A stretch of 64,000 nt of DNA from Albula goreensis (GCA_022829145.1 CM040746.1:21859332-21923331), one strand, 5' to 3'; shown: positions 26,670 to 44,188, numbered from the stretch's first letter. Made by a program: numbers and translations. Notes: a model not told the origin generated them from the sequence alone.

Positions 26670-28912
26670 AGAGCTAGTGAGCTTGTTACTTGCTATTAAC
26701 ATGATCATGGGTCATGTCATTCTTCAGAAGAATTAGTAATGGATATTCTAAACGTAACTATGTGTCCATGTTTACCAGTGTGTCTGTATGCACCTAAGGG
26801 TTATGGACAACAGTTTAAAATAACATACATAAATAAATATTTATAGAATATGGTATTTTAGTAAAATGGTTTTAACGATAAAATAATCTTTTTGTTTGGA
26901 AATGATTTATTGCATAAAGTTGCATATACAACAATTTCTGAATATGGTGCAGTGAATGTGTGAATTCTGCTACAATATTTTTAACCTTCATGATAAACAC
27001 AGGTAACTCTTTCATGGTAAGTTTACAGTAATGAAACATTTGACAGTACATCCCAAAACAAGGTCAACTATCCAGCTACCTAATTTATATGAAGAAAAAT
27101 GTAAATCATTCCACACTTAATCTTCTGTTGCAATGGACTGAATTTGTATTTATATAATTTATCAAAACTATAATTAATTTAGCAACAACGTTATTTGTGC
27201 ATTGCTGGCAATTATCACCAACATATCAAACTTATCCATGATCATGATGACTGGCAGGAAAGGATTTCACCCTCTACAATCTCAGGGTCGATTAGAGACC
27301 TGAGTTATGTAACACTTTGTGCATTTACTTTGAAGAATTGCCTCAACATGTATTAAGACCTGGTTTGTGCCAATGTGACAGTTATAGTTCTTGAACTGAT
27401 GGTATGCCCAATCACTTTAATTTTCTCCCTGCAACATCAAAGTAAATCAGGAGGTGGCATATGACAAGATACTTTAAATTTTGGTGTCAGTGTTTTTCTG
27501 AGTATGTTTGAGCAAATCCTTTCATGAGGGTTGTTGGATTTAAACACAAATGACAGAAAATAACCCAGGAATGATAGAAATTTTACAAAAATATCAAAAC
27601 CAAGAGGCTGAAATCATCGAAGAGGTAAACAATCAATAATTGCATTTTTAGATGAAAATCCATATTAATCTCAGATCCCCGAAACGCTGGTTATATTAGT
27701 TAATGTTGATATGGACACCCGCCCTCTGCTGCCTTGAGAAGAAAATACATGCTGTATGTGAAGAGGGGTGGTGACCACTTAACCGTTATCTGCCAGATCT
27801 TGAAATACAGTTGCCAAGCATTATTTTACCCACAGACTATGGGTGGATTTGAGTTGCATGAACTGTGGCGTCATGGACTGTGGCCAATCAGGTGAGGCTT
27901 CAGGAAGCGGCAGAAGGTGGGGAGTGCTTCAGCTGTGCTGATAAAATCAAGTTAAGAAAAAGACCAGGCCATAATGATCAAAATCATTGTTCATTTCTCA
28001 AATGCTGCATTTCAGATGAATGGAATACTCTGCATACAGTTGCATGAAAAATAATTTGTTTGCAGTCTAATCTGCATTTTTGCCCATTTTTCACATTGGA
28101 TTTGATGGAATCTTGAGTTTCAGAAGTATAACTTGGGGGTCAATTCAATTTCAGCACGTAAATTGGAGGTACATCATCGCACAATCAAAACAGATTGCTC
28201 AATACCTGTGGAAAAAAATTCTTCCTGGTTATTGCTCTGTGAAGAACAACAAATCTGATGCTGAAGTTGAAGGACAGCTGCATCATGCTTCAAGACAGTG
28301 ATCCAAAACACACAAGAAAGTCTATGCCAGAATGATTCATTTCCTTGATTTGAAAAAGTTCTGCATGGATTAATGACCCATAATTCTTCCACAATATTTC
28401 CAAAAATATGTTCACATTAGTATACCCTTAGAATACACCTTAATGAGTATTAGTCCAATGTAGACTATCGTGAGAGGTATGCCAAGTCTCTATTTGTGTC
28501 CTCAGTGGCCAGCAATGAATAGTCCAGAGAAACGTAATAAAACTATAGGAATGTCTGACCTCCATCCTTCATTCATGCTAATTAGCCAAGCTTGGTCTGA
28601 GATGCAATGCATTCCCTCTTTCCATGAGGGAGAAAACAGCACTCCCAGAGCCACCATGGATGCAGGCAGTGAATAGTAAGAGTTGAGCATTTAGATGTAT
28701 TGTTCATTGTCAATTTGAAAGTGATGTGCAGACAGCAATATAAAAATATACCATGTTTTAGGGTGTAACCCCTTAGAGAAAAGAAACTGAGGTATTTTTC
28801 TTTCCATCATATATATTTACATAAGTAAATTTGTTAGTCCTTTTGTCTCCTTTCCTTGCGTGAGACTTTTTTCATCAAAGGACTCATCTCAAACTCCTCC
28901 CCATTAAATCAA
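26670..28912. other. Intergenic DNA between relic D and NITR-E, with transposase debris
   Basis: No host exon found. Around 28190-28390 the plus strand reads a QDSDPKHT peptide, the conserved catalytic-aspartate block of Tc1-like transposases, surrounded by stops, so a decayed Tc1 fragment is present. The rest is AT-rich and unassigned. Confidence 0.5.
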
Positions 28913-28919
28913 CCAATCA
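28913..28919 (+). promoter_or_regulatory. CCAAT box of NITR-E
   Basis: CCAATCA in the sense orientation 110 bp upstream of the NITR-E ATG, matching the position and orientation of the same heptamer at NITR-A, F and G. Confidence 0.5.
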
Positions 28920-29028
28920 CCACAGATGGCCAAAGCTGCCAATCTATCTGTTTCCCCCCTTTGATATAGAGATATTAGGCATATTTTCTCATTTCTCAGT
29001 GTGCATCATAAGAAAAGGATCTTCCAAG

Positions 29029-31336
29029 ATGGGACCTCTCTGCTTAACCCTTGTCCTTTTTTGTGAAGCATGTAAGTGCAAAATCTGAATGACAGGGTAT
29101 TCAATTCTCTGTATTCTCTAAAATGCTCTATTCCTGTTCTTGCATGTAACTCTTAGTCTTATTTATTATTTACATTGTATTATGGTAGTAACATTGTTAC
29201 ACTATAATAAATAAATTGCGTATGTAATAATAAATAGTTGCATATGTCTTTAATTATTTAATTATAATATTTAATTTTAATTTAAATCATTTTGTTACTT
29301 AACTTGCTTTTTCCAGATGGCCTGATTGGGAAGAGTATAGTTCAGCCAAATGCACTGGTAACGGCTCAGCTTGGAGACAGTGTAACTCTCCCATGTTTCT
29401 GTCCCAGTGGTCAAGTGTCCTTTGTTGCCTGGTTTAAGCAAACTATCGGACAGAAGCTTCATCATATAGCAACATCACGGGGCTATGTATCAGATGTTCA
29501 GTTTTTCAATGAGTTTAAAGAAAGTACACGTCTCACTGCTCAGAGGGGAACCGGGACCTTTAACCTAACAGTCTCAAAAATAGAGGCATCTGATTCAGCA
29601 ACATACTACTGTGCTATGGCGTTCCTAAGTGAGTTCAGCTTTGGAGATGGAGCTCTTTTAATAGTGATGGGTAAATATCAACCTTGTTTCCCTTTACAGA
29701 ATATACTACTGTATTTTTCCATTCAATAGTGTGCAATGTACATGTTTGATTTTTAGACTGGAGGAACATTGGTTTTTAGGTACTGTTAAAAAAGCATTGA
29801 TTCAGCTTGTGAAACAGAACTAACACAATAAAAATCTTGTTTTTTTAAAAAACTGTACTGCTGCAGGTTAAAATGAGATCTAAACTATAACACTAGCATT
29901 TATGATGTTATTTTGCGTTTGGTACTGTATTACTCAAAAGCACATCTGCCAATTGATGGCTGTGCCAGTCTAGTGACTGAAACATTTATTTGGATGAACA
30001 CAAAGTATCATATGAATGTCTTATTCCCACAAATACTTGTGAGAGAAAGTCTAATTAATCCTTTGAGAAAAAAAAAAAAAAACTATTTGCAATCATACTT
30101 GACCATTGGAAGCTCATGCTGTTCCAACCCTGACCAAGTTTTTCCATTTACTGAGGTAAATACCAACAGTGCTTGTTACAGGATAAAAAAGCATAAAAAT
30201 AAATTAAAGCTATTTGTTGTTGCCAAGGAATACAAGGAGCACTTGCATTCAATTATAGACACTCTCTCATGCAAGGAAAATATAAGTCTTGAATTATGTC
30301 CAAATGTATCAGAATAATTATGATCTCAACACGTGAACCTTATAAAAAATTAAGAAATTATAAACATTTTTTGATCAGTACTGGCAAAAATTTAGTGGCA
30401 ATTACTATCAAATCATACAAGGTAGCACTCAGGGTGTTTGTTCATATTGCATATTTTGATTTTGTGTTAGTATTTCTTATAATAATACTATCCAAGATTA
30501 GTATATCATGCTGCAATAACGTTATCACTCAATTTTAATCAAGTAAATGTAATATTTTTAGATTCAAAAGCTGCCAGCAAGATTGTAATACAGCAGCCAG
30601 TGTCTGAGCCACTGCAGCCAGGAGACTCTGTGACTCTGCAGTGCTCTATACACACTGAGACCTGTGCAGGAGAACACAGTGTGTACTGGTTCAGACAGGC
30701 CTCAGGAGAGTCCCTTCCAGGAATCATTTACACCCATGGAAACAGGAGTGATCAGTGTGAGAGGAGCTCTGGGGCTGGGTCTCCTACACAGAGCTGTGTC
30801 TACAAGCTCCCCAAGAGGAACCTCAGCCGCTCTGATGCTGGGACTTACTACTGTGCTGTGGCCACCTGTGGAGAGATCCTGTTTGGGAATGGGACCAAGC
30901 TGGATTTTGAAGGTAAGTAACTGTCATACATATAGTGTGGGTATCTTAAAATTAAATGAAACAATAAGTTGAAAAATGTATGCTCGGTGATTTATGATTT
31001 TTATAAATAATATTTGAATGCAGATTTAGCAGTTCTGAATGTTTCAATCTTGAATGCAATCATTTTCATTTAATTTGGCTGTTTTGATTGTTATAGGTAT
31101 ATTGAAATGTTTTCTGCTCTAGATCCTGTTTGATTTGTATTGCTGATTTAGTTTTAGTCACTATATAATCATGACAACAACAGCAGATATAATAATGGCA
31201 AATGGTTCTTTCATCAGGAATTGACTATGCCAAAGAAATGGCCTTCCTTGTCCTGCTGTCCATCATAAGAATCGGAATTCTCATCTCTTTTGTATTAATA
31301 TTCATCACCCTCTACCATCTCAGCTGCAAAAACTAA
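29029..31336 (+). CDS. nitr: NITR-E: activating-type NITR (V-I-TM with intramembrane Arg, short tail)
   Basis: Predicted 288-aa receptor. Exons: leader 29029-29071, V 29317-29670, I 30562-30912, transmembrane/terminal 31218-31336; 867 nt, all phase 1. The leader is MGPLCLTLVLFCEA. The V domain (15-132) has LPCFC..AWFKQ..SATYYC and a J-like FGDGALL. The I domain (133-249) has six cysteines and FGNGT. The last exon encodes a hydrophobic helix with Arg near residue 267 (SIIRIGILISF), then a tail of a few residues ending SCKN and stop, with no ITIM. An intramembrane arginine and short tail are the known signature of activating NITRs and other receptors that pair with an ITAM adaptor such as DAP12; the adaptor is inferred. 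The V protein is identical to that of NITR-H. It is convergent with NITR-F. Confidence 0.88.
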
Positions 31337-33662
31337 GCCAACACTGTCTGTTCAACACTGTTTTTCATTTGTGTGACTACTCATAAAGAGTTCAGACTGC
31401 TGTAATGTAGAGCAACTGTAAATATTTATATAATGGCCTCTAATAACCTACTTTTACCCTATGTTTTGATTTGCTTGAGGGCATATAATTTCAGGCTTAA
31501 ATACAAGTTACAATGCTGAATATATTCAACAGAAAGATTAGATAGCTAGTTGAATTGGTTGACTGTCAGTAAGGAAAATGGTGTGAAATGGTTGTAAATG
31601 GCGTACACCCTGCAGCAGGACAAATGCTGTGTGAGAATGGCTTTTATCATTGTGCGTTTGCTTTTAGTTCCACTGTTTTTGGGATCTTCAGTTTTGAATT
31701 TTAAGGCATGAAGTCTTTCCCTCAGTTTTTCTGTTCAGATTCAAGAATGATAGATAAACATAAAATCCAAAAGTAAAAATGTTTATTCGGTGATGCTATT
31801 GCCAAACTCCTCAGACCCCTCTGGTAGTGCCTTTTAATACATGTAGGCTAACAAGATCTACTAAAACATGCTGAAAAATGTTCTTGGAAGAACAAATTCA
31901 GACCTGTATTTGTTTGCATTTTCTATATAATTCTTGCTCATACTTATGAGTTAGGCAGAAAACTCAGTGAATTGCCAGTCTGAACTGAGACCTAAATGTG
32001 TTCATAGAACACTGCCATTAAATCTGTATGACTGTAATTCTGCGTTCTCTGGTTTGGAGATGCTTGACTCCTGTTGTGATGCTGACTTCTCTCTTATATG
32101 TCAAATAATAGGGTGCACATCCTTGTCTCATGTTAAATTATGAAAAATAATGATGTACTTGTTGAGACGGTGGAATTCCTGCACATCATCAGGGGAATCT
32201 GCCTCCCTCTCACTACCTATTCCATGTAGTTGCTAGCCCAAGCGATGGTACTCTCCTGCCTGGACGACTGCAACTCCCTCCTTGCTGGTCTTCCAGCAAC
32301 TACTAATAGACCCAACTATTAATAGGGTACCTGTCATGGCCCACATCAGATTTAAAACTTTGGTGCTCGCCTACCAGGCAGTCAAGGGGATGGGCCTGTC
32401 CTATCTCTAAAAGGTCATTTGACCCTATACACCTGCCCAATCGATCCAGTCAGCATCATCAGCACCTCTGGTGCCCTCTCCTCTCCACACTTGCACTGCA
32501 TGGTCATGGCTGCTGTCTTCTCTGGCTCTCTGTTGGTGGAATTAACTTCCCATGGAGGTCAAAACAGCAGCTGTCCACCTTCAAGCGCAGACTGAAGACT
32601 CACCTCTTCAGAATGCACCTCTCACCTCCTCCCTTAGGTTGTCTAATTAGACACTGCTCTACCAGTAGCATCCTTATTTTGCTGTTTTTATGATTGTTAT
32701 TGCTGTTGCTGTTGTTACTGATGCTTTCTGCACCTGCAAAATGCCTCTAATGTAATGCAGCTGTTGCTCTTGATTTATGTTTACATAGAATATTTCTGCG
32801 CCAACTGTTATCTAGTGTATTACTAGTTAACATGGACAGTGGTTGTCATAGTGATCGTGAATTTTATTTTGGTTATTTTGGTTATTTATTTTATTTTTTT
32901 GTGTACGTCTGCATATGCAAGACTTGAATTATGGTGAATATTTGTATGCACTGTTGCTATAGTATATTAATTGTATATTAATTAGGAGTCATTTTGTGCA
33001 TCACTAGCACACATTCCTGCAGTTAATGCAATTAGAATAAATATTTAAAGGGAATTTTCAGGAAAAAAAAGATTGTTTGAAAAAAATGATTCACTTTGTA
33101 ATTTTTTTAAATAATTATTGCCAGAATAGAGTACAAAAGGTTAACATTAAACCAAAAACAAATCTTTCTTTCCATTGACAATCAAAGATAAACTCACTGT
33201 TACTGTTCTATTAGAGTTATAAGGCACATGTGCATTGTGTGTACAGGAAGTTATGCTGCTGGTTTGATTGCTGTAGCTGTTGTTAAGGAGAAAAAATCTT
33301 TCATTTCTTTGTTGACATCATTTTCAGTGTTATAGAACTTACGTTCATATCTCTGAGGGTCTGTTGTATACAGCCTAACTATTTTGGGAACAATGCCCTT
33401 TAAGGGCAAATACCACTGAACATGAATAATTTAGAATAAAATACCACATCTGCTTCTTCTGGAGCAGTGCAAATGTTTTATATTTTTCATCAGCAGTGCT
33501 GCGCATTCTGTACAATAAGAAAAAATATCATGTTGACAAAATATCATAATTTTAATGATTACATTTCCATTTGTTGTACTAACAAAAAACATACTTAATA
33601 AAGTACTTCACTATTATCAGCAGAAAAGATCATCCACAATTATCCACAATTATTATTTCGTA
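31337..33662. other. Convergent intergenic region between NITR-E and NITR-F
   Basis: Holds the 3' flank of both genes and a LINE fragment (listed separately). No other exon supported. Confidence 0.5.
32160..32640 (+). mobile_element. 3' fragment of a non-LTR retrotransposon (L2/Rex-like LINE)
   Basis: The plus strand reads SCLDDCNSLLAGLPAT near 32250-32300, the late reverse-transcriptase motif of many vertebrate LINEs. Further on comes a TFKRRLKTHLF peptide near 32580-32612, which is typical of the C-terminal end of such ORF2 proteins. Stops and frameshifts interrupt the frame. Exact clade not determined. Confidence 0.7.
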
Positions 33663-37171
<3,509 letters not shown>

Positions 37172-37291
37172 TAATCTGCTGTGGTGGCAGGACTATCACA
37201 AACCAGCGTCAGATGGACTGAGCAGCTTCACTGTATCACAGCTGTATCACAACATCTCCAGCCAAAGACAGGAGATACACCCGCTTTTCTC

Positions 37292-37298
37292 TGATTGG
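37292..37298 (-). promoter_or_regulatory. CCAAT box of NITR-F
   Basis: CCAATCA on the minus strand, 121 bp upstream of the NITR-F ATG. The flank CATCCAATCAG is shared with NITR-A. Confidence 0.5.
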
Positions 37299-38798
37299 AT
37301 GATTCACAGTGGAAGTAACACCCCATTTACTGTACTGCTCACTTGACTTTTCGCCAGACAACAGGTGCCATCATGAGGTGCAATGCAAAAATGTGGTCCA
37401 ACTGTCACAACTTACAAAAACAGTTTTGGCTGTAAGCGGATATATTTGTGTTCCTAAATAAATAAAATAAACACAGGACAGTTATGTCATTTTCTATTCA
37501 CAATGTACTCAAATTGCACTTAAATGTGATTTGATATTTCATCTTTGTACCAGCAAGTGACTTCTACCTGATTTTAAAAAATCCTCTTTTTTCTCAGTAA
37601 TTATTAAATGTATATAAATGACTCCATACAGTGTTACATAAACAAATATTTGCAGTAATATGTTTTAAAAATGGTTGCAGCTATTAAAATTGACCTTTAA
37701 ATGAGCTGCTACTATTAATTTCAGTACCATGGAGAGCGCAGTGGAAAAGCTGAACATTAATTCAGCCTCACTGCAGCCATGAATGAGTCATGGACCATAA
37801 GCAAAGGATCACTTTCATGGCATAGAAATAATGATTTTTTGTTATTCCAGTTTATGTTTTATGAAGTATATATAATTTTATGGAAGTATGAGTCAGTAGG
37901 GTTACATACATACCCATAAAAGGTGAAATGATAACATGTGCAAATTATTTTGGTGTACATTCAAGTAATGTCTGTTAATTTGCACATGTTATGTTTTCAG
38001 TGTTTGTGGGTGATCAAGAAGGAGTCATTATATAAATGACTACAGACAGAAACAGCCATTTTTAAATGTGGGACTTTACGTTTTTGGTGACTTGGCCAGC
38101 TTGATCAAAATGAAATAACTCAGTCAGTCAGCATATGTACAAAATGAAGGTAGAGCTTGAAGTACTGGCGGAGGAGGCAAACCAACACATCTCTGAATTA
38201 TAAAAGTGAAATATCAGTGCATGTAGCAGAAATGCTGCATAGCATAACAACTACAAATATCTAGAAAAAGATCCCTGCTACCCAACTGTCAATTATTTTC
38301 TGCTGTTACAAGGATCCATCCACCACAGAGAAACACTGGGCAAAGTAAGGATGAAAAAGACAAGCACATGAAACACATGAATTCATAAATCAACATACAC
38401 AACACAAACATGCAGAATTCTGATGCCTGTTTTCCATCTACTCCCCCACCTTGCAACAGATGGCAGAAACCTCTCTGTGCCTCCCCACTGTGCTGTAAGA
38501 TGTCTCTCTCACTGTACTCTCAGGCAACACCACTGCAGCTCACCCCCACACACACAGTGCTCCCCACTCCTGCTCCCCTCCTGCATGCCCCACTGCAGGG
38601 GGAGTCCCATCTCAGGCAGCTGACTCCACAAACACTCTCACTCACATACAAGACACACACATTACCCCAAATATACACTGATGCAAGAAAACGCACAAAA
38701 CTGTGGGATGTAGATTAGCCTGCACCACTCTGCTGGATCTGTCTGGATTCCAAAGTAAAAACCAAAATCAATCAAAATCTAGCTTCATTGTTCATTTA

Positions 38799-38822
38799 AT
38801 AATAATAATAATAATAATAATA

Positions 38823-38868
<46 letters not shown>
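38799..38868. repeat. (AAT)n microsatellite
   Basis: Trinucleotide array of about 22 units with one interruption. Confidence 0.93.
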
Positions 38869-38872
<4 letters not shown>

Positions 38873-39643
38873 CATACTCATACTCATACTCACAAAAATA
38901 AATATTGTAGTGGTAGTTGTAGTAGTAATAGTAGTATAGCAATGATACTTTTTTCCAGTTATTCAATTACTGCTTTCCGTCTCGTGTCAGACTGCCAGAC
39001 TATGTGTGTGATTGCTTACGGGACAGCTTTGCCAGTTTAACTGAAGAACCACAGAGTACGAAGAAGTAGCCTGACATTTTACATGTTTTGGATGAAAGCA
39101 TATGTTTGTCTTTACTTTCTGAAATTGACAGAAGAGATTGCAGTGATGAGAGTGAACACACACACACAAAATTGCAAATTCAGACAGAGTAAAGAATATT
39201 GTATTATTTATTCAAAATACACAGGGTAAAAGGCAGAATGCCTAGAAAGTCCAGGATTTACAAAAAATAATCTTAACAATAATTTACTGCATGAGTAAAG
39301 AGACTAATCCCCTCCCTTTTTTCCCTTTTTGAACTGAACCACAGTACCATGTCAGCCCACTGAGTGACCCTATCCCACAGAATAAGTTAGTTCTCCTTTG
39401 AAACTGACAGGTGTAATCAGGTTCTGATACCAAACTGTTCAGCAAATTACTACACTGAAACTATTCAGCAAATTACTATACTGAAAGATTCAGAAACAGA
39501 TGGATATTGGACAAATATCAGACAAATATTTATATATCAAACATTGAAGGTGATGTTTCCATGGCTAAACATGTCATATCCACTGCAGTCCTCTCTGTCT
39601 GAAGTGCCTGCTGGAATGTTGTGTCCAGATGAGGGAGCAGATG

Positions 39644-42169
39644 TCAGTCCCGCTGGAGATATCTCACCTCAGAGTACTCAGCACTCCTGCTGTTCTTTTC
39701 CCTTTTTCTGTGTTGGGATTTTGAATGAGTGAAACTCACAGATGCATAATTTAGCTCTGTTCCCTGGTTCTGGGAAGGGAAAGCATTATTCATGAACTAT
39801 AGATCATCAACCAAATATAGTCCAATTATTATTACTGCAACCAAAAGCTTGCAAAAGAAAAAGGCCAGTGAAACCCAAAATTAGAAAAATGAAATAAGAA
39901 AAATTTCAGAAATAAAATAATTAAAAATATGATAAATCTTCATTTAACACTTTAATGTAATTAACATAAAAATGTAAACAATAAGCATAACTGATCAGGC
40001 AACCTAACAAAGTAACTTTGCACTAAGAGGTAAATCGATATAACATGATGAAATTATGCTATAATTTACAGTTGCCATTCGGTTATTTCATATCAGATAT
40101 ATGCATGTCAAAGCATTGTCTAGAAAAAGAGATTTGTGACCATTGCTAAATCTCAAGCTCACCGGATTCACAGTGGCTCCAGTCTTTGGGTCCCAGGGAG
40201 GCTGGCTGCAGTCTGTGGAAAATATCCCCTTTAGTTGTCATCACATTCCAACATTTCTGACTTTGCTGTGTTTCAGACTCCAATCCAGATCAGAGCTGAA
40301 CAACACCTTACTGAAATATAATTTTGCTGGTTGTATTACAGAACTTTACTTAACGTATTAAACAATGCAGAAACTAGTGGTAGGTTATGTGCACTTGAAC
40401 AGAAAGAACTTAATTTAAAATAAAACTATATTCTGTACTACATGCAATTGTTTAATTGAAATGGAGTCCATGCACAAAATAAATTCGAACAAAACAAATG
40501 AATCAATTAAAAAAAAATATATAAAAACATACCCTCATTATGCCTGTTGTCTTTATTCTTGCAAAATTTCCATAAAAGTAACAAGATCCCAATTACCAGC
40601 AGAATGTTTAATGAAGTCAAAGCAAGAACAACTGGCGTCAGTATTTTCTGTGGATCACAATCTGTAAGACAAAAAAATACTGCATGGATAAGATACAAAA
40701 GGAGATGGTAAGAATTGACCCTTAACCCTCTTTTTCGCTAAGCATTTAAGGAAAGTGTACATCTAGCCAAGTTAAGCATTAACATATCCTAGAAACATTG
40801 TTATTGCAGTAGTTCATGATAAGCACAATGTAAAATTAATTTATTAAAATTTATCAGATCAGTTGTATTTAAAGTAGGTAACTTGAAATGGCTCCTGTGG
40901 TCAAATATAATTGTTCCTAAAATTCTGAAACTAAATCAAAAGTAGTTCATCCCTCTTTTTCTGTAATGAGTTCCATGGGTCTATTCCATAAGAAGTGCTT
41001 GTGAAACAAGTGGGGTAGCATTGTTAACCATTTATTGACTGCTATGATGGTCTGTATACTACATTTACCTTCAATATCTAGCTTGATCCCATTCCCAAAC
41101 AGGATCTCTCCACAGGTGGCCACAGCACAGTAGTAAGTCCCAGCATCAGAGCGGCTGAGGTTCCTCTTGGGGAGCTTGTAGACACAGCTCTGTGTAGGAG
41201 ACCCAGCCCCAGAGCTCCTCTCACACTGATCACTCCTGTTTCCATGGGTGTAAATGATTCCTGGAAGGGACTCTCCTGAGGCCTGTCTGAACCAGTACAC
41301 ACTGTGTTCTCCTGCACAGGTCTCAGTGTGTATAGAGCACTGCAGAGTCACAGAGTCTCCTGGCTGCAGAGGCTCAGAGACAGGCTGCTGTATTACTGTC
41401 CTGCTGTTTGACTCTGAACCTGGAAAAAAAACTTGAAATTGTCAACACTGGAAAAGGACATTGTACATTGGAAAATTTATGTAACACGCTCACCAAACAT
41501 TTTTCTATGTATCCTGATTTAGACAAGAAATATTTTATCAAGAATTATTAGACAAAGCATGCAAAATGGGAATGAAAATATTTTATGATTACCCTTCAGC
41601 ATTAAAAAGGTCCCATTTCCAAACTGCAGATGGTTCAAAAACATATTTCCACAGTAATATGTTGCAACATCCTCTGGCTTCGTTCCAGAAATTTTAAGGT
41701 GGAGTTCTCGGTTGCCTTTGACAACCTCAAAACGTGAATTCTTAAATCCCTCATAAAAGGTAGCGTCCTGTGAATAGCTGTAAGATGTTACTATGCATTG
41801 AGGCATTTTCCCAATACTCTGCTTGAACCAACCCATATAATTTGAAGACCCAGCTTTCAAATAGCATTCCAGGGTCACATTTCCTCCAAGCTGAGCAGTT
41901 TGAAAGCGATGCCTCTGCTCAATGGCATGTGCCTGAACATTGACTGGAACAGAAATAAAAGATAAATTAAATCCTCTCTCCTATTTGATGGTACTGTTGC
42001 ACACTCATACAAAATGTATAAATCTGTTGACATCCAACATCCATGATTATAATAACATATCTACACCACACGACAGGAATTTCAGCCCTTATAAACCTAA
42101 TTTGTCCCAGCTGAGCTAATGGTACTTACATGCTTTGCAGATGAGCAGAACCAGGTAGAGTCTGAGCAT
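39644..42169 (-). CDS. nitr: NITR-G: inhibitory NITR (V-I-TM-ITIM)
   Basis: Predicted 348-aa receptor. Exons: leader 42130-42169, V 41593-41943, I 41069-41419, transmembrane 40533-40661, tail-1 40163-40212, tail-2 39644-39769; 1047 nt, phases 1-1-1-1-0. The leader is MLRLYLVLLICKA. The V domain shows LECYLK..GWFKQ..VATYYCGN and a canonical J-like FGNGTF. The I domain carries the six-cysteine pattern. The membrane helix is very hydrophobic (NILLVIGILLLLW) and is followed by a basic KFCKNK stop-transfer. Tail-1 has a PPWDPKTGATVN segment also present in NITR-H. Tail-2 has strict ITIM LNYASV and a second tyrosine in AEYSEV that is only ITIM-like. No activating arginine. Complete and intact as read. 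Confidence 0.88.
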
Positions 42170-42248
42170 GACAGCAGCTTCGTTCACATACCCAAACTGA
42201 TTTGTAGAGGGAAGTCTCAAGAATGTTGAGATTTTTTTGGCCTCAATT

Positions 42249-42255
42249 TGATTGG
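42249..42255 (-). promoter_or_regulatory. CCAAT box of NITR-G
   Basis: CCAATCA on the minus strand 80 bp upstream of the NITR-G ATG. At NITR-H the corresponding site (51950-51956) reads CTAATCA, one base different. Confidence 0.5.
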
Positions 42256-43714
42256 CTGAATCTTTCTTCTATGATGCAGTGTAGGACAGAGGCGGAACAA
42301 ACAATACCAGCCATTTTCCATGTTGTATGACAGTTTAGTGAACCACTGCAGTTCAGTGTTGTTTCATGAGATGAGTTAGTGTATGTGATTTTTCTGCACA
42401 CTGTTTTTCTATTTAAGTGATTTCTTGTGATCAGTGCACTGGGGTATGATACTTTGGATCACACAAATCACCCCCAGTCTTTGCATTTCTTTATAGTGGC
42501 TGAAGCTGGGACAACTAAGAGTCACAGACATGAAGGGCCCAGGAACCAGGAAAGGTATTCACAAGCCCAGGGTGTGTCAGATTGGAACTTGTGTGAAGCA
42601 ACACAGCATTTCAGTCACCTGGACAGAGTTTGGACTAAATTGGGAGTTTAGTGGCAGATTTATCAGGACTTAAGGTTTATCAAGATAAAAACATCCCACT
42701 ACACACACAAAATAATATTTGACATGTGTGGAATTTCTCTGGGTCATACCTGGTAATTTATGTGAACACATTTTATGATTCGAGTTACAAATGTAATGTG
42801 TCCAAATGCATACTGTATAGTACAGTCGTGGTTAAACATATTAAATGTTGGATACACATACTTTATGTTGACTTTGCCATGGTTCAGTAATGATTCTTGG
42901 TATTTAACTCTCAGCAATAGACATTTTAGAAAATGTGGCTTCAGCAAGGGCTTCCTCTTATGGTTGCCATTACAATACCCAGACTGAAATTACACTGTCA
43001 GGAATATTTAGATGATTTAACTAATCCTTGCAATTCCAATATTGATGCAGTTCTGTTCACAAAATGCTCTTGTATCAACAGCAGAGAGACAAAGAAGTCA
43101 TGACAGCCAGAGTACAGAGGGGCCTAACATAGCTCTGTGGGCAGCAGGGAGGTAACATTGGAGCTATTGATTCAGTTCTGTCACTCTGATGCTGTCACAC
43201 TTGAACCAGGAAGTGTACTTCCAATATTCTCAGCGCTGGTCTTTATGCATCTGTGTAATTAATACACATCTGTGTATTAATTCAATGAACAGAACAGTCA
43301 ATTAAAAATTTAAACACCCTATGATAAAAAAACATACAACTATTTGAAGCTTTATGCAAGGGGTCCCTGCAATGAGACTATTCAGACCTTGACCTCATCT
43401 ACCTGCATCATCATAATCAACACATTTGTTGCCTTTCTTTTTTGAGGCAAAGGTCTATAAGGGTGGAGGACATTTAAAAGAGCCATACATAAGTGATAGT
43501 TATCCTTTATTTGATCATTCATCAAATAAAAATATTGACTTTGGATTGCAAATCAAATAGTGGGTGGCATTACACACCATCTGAGCAAAGGCTATAGTAT
43601 GTATAGAAGTGTGAAATATTTCAGGCAGTCATCATAAATGCAGATGTATGTTCACAGATTATTTGTTCATTAGCACAGAGGCCTGTCCTTATGATTCACA
43701 GCAGAATATAAGCT

Positions 43715-43717
<3 letters not shown>

Positions 43718-43758
<41 letters not shown>
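43718..43758. repeat. (GA)n microsatellite
   Basis: About 20 GA units. Confidence 0.93.
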
Positions 43759-43761
<3 letters not shown>

Positions 43762-44097
43762 GAGAATCAGAGAGGTTTGTGCTGCAGAAAACCACATAGG
43801 CAGAGCTGGTTTTGTTGTGAGTCAATGGCCAGGGAGTATGACCACAGCAGTGTGAAAACGTTTGTTGCTTTCACAAAGTAGACCTGCAGGCAGCTCTCTG
43901 AGTGCGGACAGTGTAGGCAGGTGCCATAATGTCAGAGGTTGCAAACAGGAAAAAATAAAGTTCAGCCACAGTGAATAAAAACAGCCATGTCCTTCCTGCC
44001 CTCCCCAGCACTGAACTTTATTTGAAAGTACTGCAGCAGTTATTGGTCATTGCTGTACTTTCTAAAACATACACCACTATGCTCTCTCTCTCTCTGT

Positions 44098-44109
44098 TTG
44101 TCTGTCTGT

Positions 44110-44187
<78 letters not shown>
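44098..44187. repeat. Compound (TCTG)/(TC)n/(AC)n microsatellite
   Basis: A TCTG-rich run passes into TC and then AC dinucleotides. Confidence 0.93.

Positions 44188-44188
<1 letters not shown>

Larger units (their letters stand above)
37172..39643. other. Intergenic DNA between NITR-F and NITR-G
   Basis: Contains the NITR-F promoter, an (AAT)n microsatellite (about 38799-38868) followed by short CTCATA repeats, and the probable NITR-G 3' end: a minus-strand AATAAA lies near 39207-39213. No exon was supported. Confidence 0.5.

Noticed and set aside
29913..30317. Open frame found twice (also 50617-51023 opposite strand), suggesting a conserved gene
   Set aside because: It is the intron of the E/H duplicated tract; similarity reflects the recent duplication, not coding constraint.
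39600..39732. Plus-strand PAGDISP-like peptide, also at 48010-48060, similar to the B/C stalk
   Set aside because: It is the antisense of the NITR-G and NITR-H tail exons, which have splice sites, stop codons and ITIMs on the minus strand. The likeness is coincidental.
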